A stretch of DNA of 21,340 nt from a virus: IMG/VR virus record IMGVR_UViG_3300021961_000744, positions 1-21,340 of that record; one strand, given 5' to 3'. Positions 13,560 to 21,340 of this stretch are shown piece by piece. The notes under the pieces were generated by a model. That model saw nothing but the letters and a program-made list of their open reading frames with translations. It made no database searches and was not told the DNA's origin. The position numbers were made by a program, and so were the translations under genes. Position 1 is the stretch's first letter. The number at the start of each line of letters is the position of its first letter.

Positions 13560-16166
13560 ATGGCCAACTTTAAAGATAAAATATCAAATCTATTAAATTC
13601 ACAAGTACCTGATTTTGTACTTGAAGATCATCCATTATTTTTAGATTTTGTAAAAGCATACTATCAATTATTAGAGTCAGCAGAAATTACTTTAACAAAC
13701 ATTGGTGATCCAGATCATCTTCAATTAGATAGTGCCACTGGTGCTACAAACTTTTTATTATTAGATGGTACAAATGTAAACAAAGATGATTCTACAGACA
13801 GAATACTTTTAGAAGATACATCATATGGTGATTTTATAAATGGTGAATTAATTACAGGTGCTACATCAGGTGCTACTGCAACAATATTAGTAGAAGATGT
13901 GGATGCAGGTTCTCGTTTATTTGTTACACATCAAAATAAATTTATAGAGGGTGAATTAATTACAGGTTCATCTTCACTTGCTCAAGCTACGATAAAAAAA
14001 TACAGAGCAAATCCCGTTCAAAACATACAACAACTATTAGATTACGCTGATGTTGATAAAACTATATCGGGATTTTTAACTAAATTTAGAAATGCATTTT
14101 TAACTTCTATACCTGATACACTGGATGGTGATGTTAACAAAAGAAATCTAATTAAAAATATTAAATCACTTTATCAAGCAAAAGGCACAAAACGTGCAAG
14201 TGAAATATTTTTTAAACTATTATTTAATGAACAGGCAGAAATAAGATATCCAAAAGATAATATTTTAAGAGTATCAGATGGTAAATGGGATACAAAAAAG
14301 ATACTACGTTGTTTAGAAATAGGAAGTTCAGACGCTACAAATCTTGTAGGTCAAACAATAACTCAAGCAGATAATCCAACAAGTTCATCTATTAATCAGG
14401 CCACAGCTGTAGTTGAAGATGTATTTAAATTTATTATTGGTGGAGTTACTGTTGTTGAATTAGTTTTAGGTGACACATCAGTTAATGGTACTTTTATTGC
14501 TGGTCAAACTATTACAGGAACAGATAATACTGACTCAGACGTTACTGTATCTGTAACTATTACAGGTATTATTGATAACAAAGTTATTACAAATGATGGT
14601 GCATTGTATAATCAAGGTGATGATATTGCATTAACAGCTGGTGGTACAGGTTCATCACTTAAAATAGGTCCAGTAGGTCCTGGTTCTATACAAGAAGTTG
14701 TGATTGATGATGGTGGTACAGGATATGAAATGGGTGATGTTGTTAATTTTAGTTTTGGTAACGCATCAGCAAAAGTTTCAGTAGTAAATGGTGGAGTAAC
14801 ATTAGAAGATGACGGTGGACAATTAATTTTAGAAACAGAAACTACAGCAACCGATCCATATCACGGAGACAAAGTTGTACAAGAAAGTGGAACAGGTGTT
14901 GGAGATATTACAGATGTAAGAATGATTGATAATGGAAATGGTTTTATTTCGTTACCAACTTTAAGTGTTACATCTTCATCAGGTTCAGGTGCTAAAGTGT
15001 TAGCATATGGTACAGAAATAGGAAGAGCATTAACTATAAACGTTGTTGAGGCTGGTTATAATTATCAAGTTTCACCTGCCCCAACAGTTATAATGCCTAC
15101 ATATCTTTTAATTTCAAATATAGTGGGTGCATTTACTGTGGGTGAGAGTGTTTCTGGTATAGGTTCAGATGGCTCATCTATAATTACTGCAACTGTTGTA
15201 TCTTTAAATTCTAATACAAATGTTTTAAAATTATCTGATGCGTCAGGTACATTTGGTACTGATGTAACAATAACAGGTTCAGGTGGTGCAACAGCTACAA
15301 TAAGAAGATTACAACAATCAACAGCAACAGTTGGTGTTTCAGCAGTTATTACAACTGATGGTGCATTTTTAAATGAAGATGGTTGGGTGTCTGAAGATAC
15401 AATGAGAATACAAGATAGTTTATTATATCAGGACTATTCATACATTATAAAAGTTGGAAGATCAATTAATGAATGGAGAGATAGTTATATTAAAACACTT
15501 CACTCTGCTGGTTTTTATTTTCAAGGTGAAATATCTATTGAAACAAGATTAAATGCTCAAGTAAGAAGAGTCACTGGTATAAATTCTGGCATTACAGAAA
15601 TATTAAGATCAGTTCTATCTAAATTATATTCTACAATAATTGGTAGAAGATTAGGAACTGAAACAGATGGTACATCATTAAGAGCAAATGCAAAGTTGGC
15701 TGTATCAGCAGATATGGATACAGGTACAATTACACAGTTTGATAAAACGACAAGAGATGTTACTTTAAAAACACAACCAATTAATATTGACTATGTAAGT
15801 AGAGTAAGAAGAAATTTACCTAATACAGATGGTGGCCTAACAAATGTAAGACAAGGGTTCGCATATGCTGGGCCAAGATTTGGTGTTTTAAACAGATTTA
15901 TTAATACTGCATTTGGAGTTACTGCAAATTCAGGTTTAAGTAGTAGTGGTATTACTTTTGCAATATTAAATGATATTAAAGTACAAGGAACTAGAACAAC
16001 ATTAGATGGATCAAACGCAATCTTTTTAATGACTTCTAGTGCTGATGGAAGAAAACTTAAAACAAACTTTACAATTCCTGCACAAATAGGTGAAGTAGAT
16101 GGTGATTCTTTTGATGAAACTACAGTAACATTTGATAATACTAATATAACAATGGATGTAGGATAA
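13560..16166 (+). CDS. Large virion protein in the gp7 position, probable baseplate component
   Basis: This 868-residue protein begins with LLNSQVPDFVLEDHPLFLDF and KAYYQLLE (11-39), an N-terminal block I know from uncharacterised structural proteins next to gp6 in marine T4-like phages. A second conserved block at about 153-245 includes IKSLYQAKGTKRASEIFFKL and YPKDNILRVSDGKW. Between and after them are Gly/Thr-rich repeats: NGELITGATSGATATI (94-109), IEGELITGSSSLAQATI (129-145) and later variants. In T4 the gene after gp6 is gp7, which completes the gp6-gp7 wedge core, so a gp7-equivalent role is a reasonable inference without sequence proof. Confidence 0.7.
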   Translation: MANFKDKISNLLNSQVPDFVLEDHPLFLDFVKAYYQLLESAEITLTNIGDPDHLQLDSATGATNFLLLDGTNVNKDDSTDRILLEDTSYGDFINGELITGATSGATATILVEDVDAGSRLFVTHQNKFIEGELITGSSSLAQATIKKYRANPVQNIQQLLDYADVDKTISGFLTKFRNAFLTSIPDTLDGDVNKRNLIKNIKSLYQAKGTKRASEIFFKLLFNEQAEIRYPKDNILRVSDGKWDTKKILRCLEIGSSDATNLVGQTITQADNPTSSSINQATAVVEDVFKFIIGGVTVVELVLGDTSVNGTFIAGQTITGTDNTDSDVTVSVTITGIIDNKVITNDGALYNQGDDIALTAGGTGSSLKIGPVGPGSIQEVVIDDGGTGYEMGDVVNFSFGNASAKVSVVNGGVTLEDDGGQLILETETTATDPYHGDKVVQESGTGVGDITDVRMIDNGNGFISLPTLSVTSSSGSGAKVLAYGTEIGRALTINVVEAGYNYQVSPAPTVIMPTYLLISNIVGAFTVGESVSGIGSDGSSIITATVVSLNSNTNVLKLSDASGTFGTDVTITGSGGATATIRRLQQSTATVGVSAVITTDGAFLNEDGWVSEDTMRIQDSLLYQDYSYIIKVGRSINEWRDSYIKTLHSAGFYFQGEISIETRLNAQVRRVTGINSGITEILRSVLSKLYSTIIGRRLGTETDGTSLRANAKLAVSADMDTGTITQFDKTTRDVTLKTQPINIDYVSRVRRNLPNTDGGLTNVRQGFAYAGPRFGVLNRFINTAFGVTANSGLSSSGITFAILNDIKVQGTRTTLDGSNAIFLMTSSADGRKLKTNFTIPAQIGEVDGDSFDETTVTFDNTNITMDVG

Positions 16167-16168
16167 CA

Positions 16169-16176
16169 TATAAATA
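16169..16176 (+). promoter_or_regulatory. Late promoter TATAAATA
   Basis: Exact late box 3 bases after the upstream stop and 13 bases before the next ATG, with GAGAGAG (16181-16187) as ribosome site. Confidence 0.75.
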
Positions 16177-16189
16177 GTAAGAGAGAGAT

Positions 16190-17350
16190 ATGGCAAAACA
16201 AACAATAAACATCGGAACAATAGCAAATGATGGTACAGGTTCGACACTTCGAGCCGCTGGTGATTTAATTAACGACAACTTTAATGAAATCTATACTTCA
16301 TTTGGTGACGGATCAACCTTATCTTCAGGTTTTATAACAGCAACATCAACAGACATTTTTCAAAACAAAACTATAGACAGTGCAAATAACACACTAACTT
16401 TAGATATGTCCGAAGGTACATTAACTGGTACAACAGCAGAATTTAACACCGCATTATCTGATGGTTCTTTTGCCACTTTAGCAGGATCAGAAATTTTAAC
16501 AAATAAAACAATTGACACTGCTAACAATACAATTTCAATTGTTGAGGCAGATATTTCTGATTTACAATCTTATCTTACATCTTCAAGCACAGCAACATTA
16601 ACCAATAAAACCTTTGATGCAAATGGTACTGGAAACTCTATTTCAAATATTGAAGTTGCTGATTTAGCGTCTGGTGTATTAGACACAGACTTAACTTCAG
16701 TATCAGCAAGTGATGATACTCTTGCTTCTGCTAAGGCAATTAAAACTTATGTAGATACAATTGCAGCTGCAGGTATTCATTATCATACTGCTGTACGAGT
16801 AGAATCACCTACAAACTTAAACGCAGCTTACAATAATGGAACTTCAGGTGTAGGTGCAACGTTAACAAATTCAGGTACTTTAGCAGCCATCTCAATTGAC
16901 GGTGTTACTTTATCTCTAAATGATAGAGTTTTAGTTTACAATCAAACAAATGCAGCTCACAATGGTATATATTACGTGTCAACTGTTGGTGATGGTGCAA
17001 CTGCATGGGTACTAACAAGAACAACAGATACAGATAGTTATGGTGCTTCTGATCCAAACGCTTTAGGGGAAGGTGATGCCTTTTTTGTAAAAGAAGGTGA
17101 TACTGGTGCAGGAGAGTTATACGTTATGAATACAAGTGGTACAATTACGTTTGGTACTACAAATATTACATTTACAGTTATTGCTGAAACAGCAGTATAT
17201 TCAGCAGGAACAGCTTTAACATTAACAGGAACAACGTTTTCAGTAACGCCAAGTTCTATCAGTTCTACACAACTTACAAGTGCTGTATCTTTACAGATAT
17301 TAGACTCTTCTGGTACTGTAGTTAAAACAATTTATGGTGCAGGATCATAA
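16190..17350 (+). CDS. Tail fibre-like protein
   Basis: The 386-residue product opens with INIGTIANDGTGSTLRAAGD and LINDNFNEIY, an N-terminal motif frequent in phage fibre and short-tail proteins. It is followed by a repeat NKTID-ANNT at residues 59, 105 and 139 of the kind seen in trimeric beta-structured fibres. The C-terminal part contains a DRVLVYNQTNAAHNGIYYVS-type segment, also common in fibre proteins. Host recognition or baseplate attachment is inferred. It lies between the gp7-position gene and gp8, where cyanophages often carry fibre-like genes. The ATG is preceded by a good purine-rich ribosome site. Confidence 0.7.
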   Translation: MAKQTINIGTIANDGTGSTLRAAGDLINDNFNEIYTSFGDGSTLSSGFITATSTDIFQNKTIDSANNTLTLDMSEGTLTGTTAEFNTALSDGSFATLAGSEILTNKTIDTANNTISIVEADISDLQSYLTSSSTATLTNKTFDANGTGNSISNIEVADLASGVLDTDLTSVSASDDTLASAKAIKTYVDTIAAAGIHYHTAVRVESPTNLNAAYNNGTSGVGATLTNSGTLAAISIDGVTLSLNDRVLVYNQTNAAHNGIYYVSTVGDGATAWVLTRTTDTDSYGASDPNALGEGDAFFVKEGDTGAGELYVMNTSGTITFGTTNITFTVIAETAVYSAGTALTLTGTTFSVTPSSISSTQLTSAVSLQILDSSGTVVKTIYGAGS

Positions 17351-17360
17351 TAAAAATGAT

Positions 17361-17368
17361 TATAAATA
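17361..17368 (+). promoter_or_regulatory. Late promoter TATAAATA before gp8
   Basis: Exact late box in the 35-base gap, 17 bases before the ATG; GAGGA follows at 17374-17378. Confidence 0.75.
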
Positions 17369-17385
17369 TAAATGAGGAATAAGAA

Positions 17386-18885
17386 ATGCCAGCAATAATA
17401 ACAAACAAATTTAGAATGAACAATGCGGAACAGTTTTCAGAATCATTTTCTGAGGCTTCTCCAACAGTTTACTACTTAGGAATAGGTAGAGCACAAGAAT
17501 TTGGTACTTTAACAAGACCAGACGGAAGAACAGACTACGAAGGAACTGAGTCTGCACCAATTACACCAGCAGATAGTGTATTAAACGAATTTAAAAACTA
17601 TGATGATTTATTAGCTGCTAAGAAAATAACAGGTTCAAATGTTTCATTTGTAATACCAAGAAGAAATTGGACATCTGGAACAGTTTACGATATTTACAGA
17701 CATGACTATGAAGAATATGTAACAGGTAGTACATCTACAAGAGTTACAGCTAATAGTACTGCAACAACTTTATTTGACTCAACTTTTTATGTGTTAACTG
17801 AAGATTACAATGTTTACAAATGTTTAGATAATAATAATAATGGTACATCTACTGAAAAACCATCAGGAACATCAACTTCAGTAATTACAACTTCAGATGA
17901 CTACAAGTGGAAATATATGTACACACTTTCAGCATCTGAACAAGCAAACTTTTTATCTACAGACTTTATGGGTGTATCTACAAACTCAACTGTTTCAACA
18001 GCTGCTATTGATGGTGCATTAGATGTAATTAAAATTAAAGCTGGTGGTTCTGCATACACAGTTTCAGGTGGTGCAACATCAGGTACAATAACTGCTATAC
18101 CAATAAGAGGTGATGGTACAGGAGGAGTTGCTTCAGTAACTTTAACTTCAGGTGTTATTACAGCAGTTACAGTTACAACGAGAGGTTCAGGTTACACATC
18201 TGGTTATATTAGAAATGCTGATATAATTACAGCAACAAATGCTGGTGGTGCTGGATCAGGCGCTGAACTAGATGTTATTATTCCACCAAAAGGTGGCCAT
18301 GGTAAAAATGCTGTAGAAGAATTAGGTGGTTTCTTTGTAATGTTAAATACTTCTTTAGAAGGAACTGAAAGTTCAAATTCAGGTGACTTTACAGCTGCAA
18401 ATGACTTTAGAAAAATTATTTTAATTAAGGATCCAAACAATGCAAGTGGAACAGCTGCTTCAGCTGCAACACTAAGAGGAACATATGCAATTAAAATTGC
18501 TAGTTCTCCAACACCAGGAACATTTACTGCTGATGAAGAAATCAATCAAGCAACTACAGGTGCTGTTGGTAAAGTTGTAGAGTGGGATTCTGTAAACGGT
18601 ATTTTATATTACATTCAGACAAGACATAATGATGCTGGTGCTGATAGTAATGGAAATGTAACTGCATTTTCAGGTGCAAATGTAATTACTGGTCAAGGTT
18701 CAAGTGCAACTGGAACACCAAATACATCAGAAAGTGGAACAGTAAACAATGTAACCTTTACTTCAGGTTATGCTGCTCCAGAAATACAACATGACTCAGG
18801 TGATATTATCTATGTTGAGAACAGAACGAAAATTACAAGAGCGACTGATCAAACAGAAAATATAAAATTAATCATTGAGTTTTAA
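17386..18885 (+). CDS. 8: Baseplate wedge subunit gp8 with expanded middle
   Basis: The 499-residue protein is longer than T4 gp8 (334) but matches it at both ends: IITNKFR (4-10; T4 IVTSKFR), LGIGRAQ, PADSV (61-65), VIPRRNW (89-95; T4 VIPRRDW), VYKCLD, DYKWKYMY (172-179; T4 GYVWEYLF), and the C-terminal HDSGDIIYVENRTKI then ATDQTENIKLIIEF (T4 HSGEMIYMENR and AMDQTEEINILFTF). gp8 joins the wedge on the gp10/gp7/gp6 platform. Most of the extra 165 residues are Gly/Thr-rich segments with GxGY and ATTGAVGKV motifs shared with neighbouring proteins, inserted between the two matching ends. Confidence 0.9.
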   Translation: MPAIITNKFRMNNAEQFSESFSEASPTVYYLGIGRAQEFGTLTRPDGRTDYEGTESAPITPADSVLNEFKNYDDLLAAKKITGSNVSFVIPRRNWTSGTVYDIYRHDYEEYVTGSTSTRVTANSTATTLFDSTFYVLTEDYNVYKCLDNNNNGTSTEKPSGTSTSVITTSDDYKWKYMYTLSASEQANFLSTDFMGVSTNSTVSTAAIDGALDVIKIKAGGSAYTVSGGATSGTITAIPIRGDGTGGVASVTLTSGVITAVTVTTRGSGYTSGYIRNADIITATNAGGAGSGAELDVIIPPKGGHGKNAVEELGGFFVMLNTSLEGTESSNSGDFTAANDFRKIILIKDPNNASGTAASAATLRGTYAIKIASSPTPGTFTADEEINQATTGAVGKVVEWDSVNGILYYIQTRHNDAGADSNGNVTAFSGANVITGQGSSATGTPNTSESGTVNNVTFTSGYAAPEIQHDSGDIIYVENRTKITRATDQTENIKLIIEF

Positions 18886-18899
18886 TATAGAGGAAAGAT

Positions 18900-21340
18900 A
18901 TGCCAAGTCCAACTGATTTTAATGTCAGTCCTTATTATGACGATTATACAGAGTCAAAAAAGTTTCACCGTATTCTTTTTCGACCTGCGTTTGCTGTACA
19001 GGCTAGAGAATTAACTCAATCACAAACTCAATTACAAAATCAAATAGAAAGACTATCAGATCACCTTTTTGACAAAGGTGCAATGATTATTCCAGGTGAA
19101 ATTGGATACGATTTAAATTACTATGCTGTTAAATTAACATCTAAATCAAATTCAACAATCGCTGATTATATTGGTAAAACTATAACAGGTGGCACATCAT
19201 TAGTTACTGCAAAAGTAGTAAATGCTGTTGCAACTGATGGTACTGATCCAGACACTTTATTTGTAAAGTATTTTAATTCAAACGGAACAGATAATACAAC
19301 AATTGCTTTTTCAGATGGTGAAACATTAACTGCTTCATCGGGTGATACAGCTGTTGTAAATACAACTGCAACTGGTTCAGCTGCACAAATACAACAAGGT
19401 GTTTACTACATTAATGGTTTTCATGTTCAAGTTTCTGCTCAAACATTAATCTTAGACAAATATACAAATACTCCAAGTTATAGAGTAGGTTTAACTGTAG
19501 CAGAATCTTTTGTAACACCTGGTGATGACTCAAGTTTAAATGATAATGCACAAGGTGTTTCAAATACAAATGCACCAGGTGCTCACAGATTTAAAATAGA
19601 ATTAACATTAGCTAAAAAAGCACTTTCAAGTACAGACGATAGTAACTTTTATGAGTTATTAAGATTATCAAGTGGTACTTTACAAAATCAAGTTAGAACA
19701 ACTGAATACGCTGTATTAGAAGATACTTTAGCAAGAAGAACATATGACGAGTCTGGTGACTACGTTGTAAAACCTTTTGACATTGATGTTAGAGAACATT
19801 TAGCATCAGGTAATAATAGAGGTATCTATACATCTGCTAATGGTGGAGATGCAACAAAACTTGCTGTTGGTTTTTCTCCTGGAAAGGCTTACGTAAAAGG
19901 TTATGAGATAGATACAATTGCTACAACATTTATTAATGTTGACAAAGCAAGAGATTTTGATACTCAAAATAATTTTAGTACAAGATTTGATGTTGGTAAT
20001 TATATCAACGTTACAAATGTATATGGTTCTCCAGATATTGCTTCGGCATCAGGCGTAGAACCTTTTAAAGGATTAACATTACATAACGTAGCTACAAGTT
20101 CACGTGGTAGTGCAAATGCTGGAACAGACTCATCTATATCACATATAGGTAGAGCAAAGACTAGAGGATTTGAATATTCTTCTGGTACTGCATCAGCAAA
20201 TATCTTTGCAAGTTCGAGTTTAACAAGTGCTGTTTATAAACATTATCTTTTTGATATAGTTTTATTTACACACTTAAACATAACTACTGCACAATCATTT
20301 ACAACAGGTGAAATAGTTACTGGTGGAACTTCAGGTGCAACGGGTGTTGTACAAAGTATATCTACAACTGAAAGTGCTACAATTACAGGAATATCTCAAG
20401 CAACTCCAGCTGTAGTAACAGCAAATAATAGTTTTAAAGAAGGACAACAAATAACAATTGCAAGTGTGGCTGGTATGACTGAAGTAAATGGAAACGTTTA
20501 CACAGTTAGAAATCCATCAAGTACAACATTTGAATTGTATGACACAGATGGTACAACTGCAATTAATTCATCAGCATATACTGCTTACACTTCAGGTGGT
20601 ACAGCTGCACACGGTGTTGTTATAATATCAAACGTGCAAGGTGAATTTACTACAGGTGAAACAATTACAGGTGGTACATCAAGTAATACAGCAGTTATTC
20701 AATCAGACGCTGTTGGATTTAAAGGTGTTACATCATTTGATTTACCGTCAGTTAAACAAGTTGCAATGACAGGATCTCCAACATTTACTGCTGATACTTC
20801 ATTGGATGCTACATATGGAGATAACTTTGTATTAACAGGATCAATTGATGTTGGTTCAGGTAGTGCTTCTGTTACAGGTATTAATACAAGATTTAATGAA
20901 GAATTAAAAGTAGGAGATTCAATCTCGTTTACAAACGATAGTGGAACTACAGAAACAAAATTAGTAGAAGCAATTATATCTAATTCAAGTTTAACATTAT
21001 CAAGTGTAACTGCAGCTGCTTCTACAAAAACAATTGTAACAAGAAGAAGAGCAAAAGGTCAATCTCCAGAAAAAAATGTTTCTATATTTAAATTACCTTA
21101 TACAAATATTAAAACTTTAAGAACAACTGCAAATGGTAATGCTTCAGACACAAGTTATACATTTAGAAAACATGAAATTAAATCACTAACTGGAGATGGT
21201 ATTGGAACATTTACTGCTGGTGTAGATGAAACATTTGCTGATTTAACAGAAAGTGATTACACTATTTCAATTACAAATTTAGGTTCTGGTGGTTCAGGTG
21301 CTGTAGGTGATGTTTTAAGTTTAACAGGAAATAACCACGA
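18900..21340 (+). CDS. Large DUF4815-like virion protein, 3' end outside window
   Basis: The ATG at 18900, with GAGGAAAG just upstream, opens at least 813 codons to the right edge without a stop. The N-terminal block FNVSPYYDDYTESKKFHRIL and FRPAFAVQARELTQSQTQLQ (7-46) and SPGKAYVKGYE (326-336) are hallmarks of DUF4815-type phage structural proteins, probably baseplate-associated or fibre-linked. Gly/Thr repeats, for example FTTGEIVTGGTSGATGVV and FTTGETITGGTSSNTAVI, resemble those in the 868-residue protein and gp8. In marine T4-like phages such genes follow gp8 and can be very long; a role around gp9/gp10 position is inferred from order. Confidence 0.85.
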   Translation, partial: MPSPTDFNVSPYYDDYTESKKFHRILFRPAFAVQARELTQSQTQLQNQIERLSDHLFDKGAMIIPGEIGYDLNYYAVKLTSKSNSTIADYIGKTITGGTSLVTAKVVNAVATDGTDPDTLFVKYFNSNGTDNTTIAFSDGETLTASSGDTAVVNTTATGSAAQIQQGVYYINGFHVQVSAQTLILDKYTNTPSYRVGLTVAESFVTPGDDSSLNDNAQGVSNTNAPGAHRFKIELTLAKKALSSTDDSNFYELLRLSSGTLQNQVRTTEYAVLEDTLARRTYDESGDYVVKPFDIDVREHLASGNNRGIYTSANGGDATKLAVGFSPGKAYVKGYEIDTIATTFINVDKARDFDTQNNFSTRFDVGNYINVTNVYGSPDIASASGVEPFKGLTLHNVATSSRGSANAGTDSSISHIGRAKTRGFEYSSGTASANIFASSSLTSAVYKHYLFDIVLFTHLNITTAQSFTTGEIVTGGTSGATGVVQSISTTESATITGISQATPAVVTANNSFKEGQQITIASVAGMTEVNGNVYTVRNPSSTTFELYDTDGTTAINSSAYTAYTSGGTAAHGVVIISNVQGEFTTGETITGGTSSNTAVIQSDAVGFKGVTSFDLPSVKQVAMTGSPTFTADTSLDATYGDNFVLTGSIDVGSGSASVTGINTRFNEELKVGDSISFTNDSGTTETKLVEAIISNSSLTLSSVTAAASTKTIVTRRRAKGQSPEKNVSIFKLPYTNIKTLRTTANGNASDTSYTFRKHEIKSLTGDGIGTFTAGVDETFADLTESDYTISITNLGSGGSGAVGDVLSLTGNNH

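Noticed and set aside
1-21340. tRNA genes, CRISPR arrays, insertion sequences, integrase or attachment sites
   Set aside because: No cloverleaf-like segment, regular spaced repeat, transposase or recombinase was seen on either strand.

Overview
The window reads as part of the late, structural half of the genome of a marine T4-like myovirus with AT-rich DNA. The strongest evidence is a syntenic run of baseplate genes recognisable by T4 counterparts: gp48 (tail tube cap), gp53 (wedge), gp27-like hub, gp5-like spike, a PAAR tip protein, gp25, gp6 and gp8, followed by a large DUF4815-like structural protein cut by the right edge. Most transcription units are preceded by the 8-mer TATAAATA, the late promoter known from T4 and marine T4-like phages. 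An alphaproteobacterial-type PstS, an A-type Fe-S carrier (IscA/HesB) and the base composition suggest a pelagiphage-like virus of an alphaproteobacterium (for example SAR11), although a cyanophage is not excluded by sequence alone.

Layout. 1-5381: end of a probable tail protein, then gp48, gp53, gp27-like hub, a small unknown ORF and the gp5-like spike, which lacks the T4 lysozyme domain. 5434-8330: accessory block with a small lipoprotein, IscA, two probable virion or fibre proteins, a lysine-rich helical protein and a 25-residue membrane peptide. 8331-9362: pstS behind a leader with two nested inverted repeats. 9368-9385: strong hairpin between convergent units. 9413-10469: leftward cassette of four small genes with its own sigma70-type promoter, probably early. 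10526-21340: rightward late genes resume with two small basic proteins, PAAR, gp25, gp6, a large structural protein in the gp7 position, a tail fibre-like protein, gp8 and the DUF4815-like protein.

How it works together. The hub (gp27/gp5/PAAR), tube cap (gp48) and wedge (gp53, gp25, gp6, gp8) proteins build the baseplate, and the repeat-rich proteins probably add peripheral baseplate or fibre parts. PstS and IscA are likely auxiliary metabolic genes that support phosphate capture and Fe-S cluster delivery in infected cells.

The least explained parts are the pstS leader structure, a 20-bp element placed identically in front of two late promoters, 11-bp tandem repeats before two other promoters, and the leftward early cassette embedded in late genes. 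All identifications come from reading the sequence and remembered family features; no search was run.
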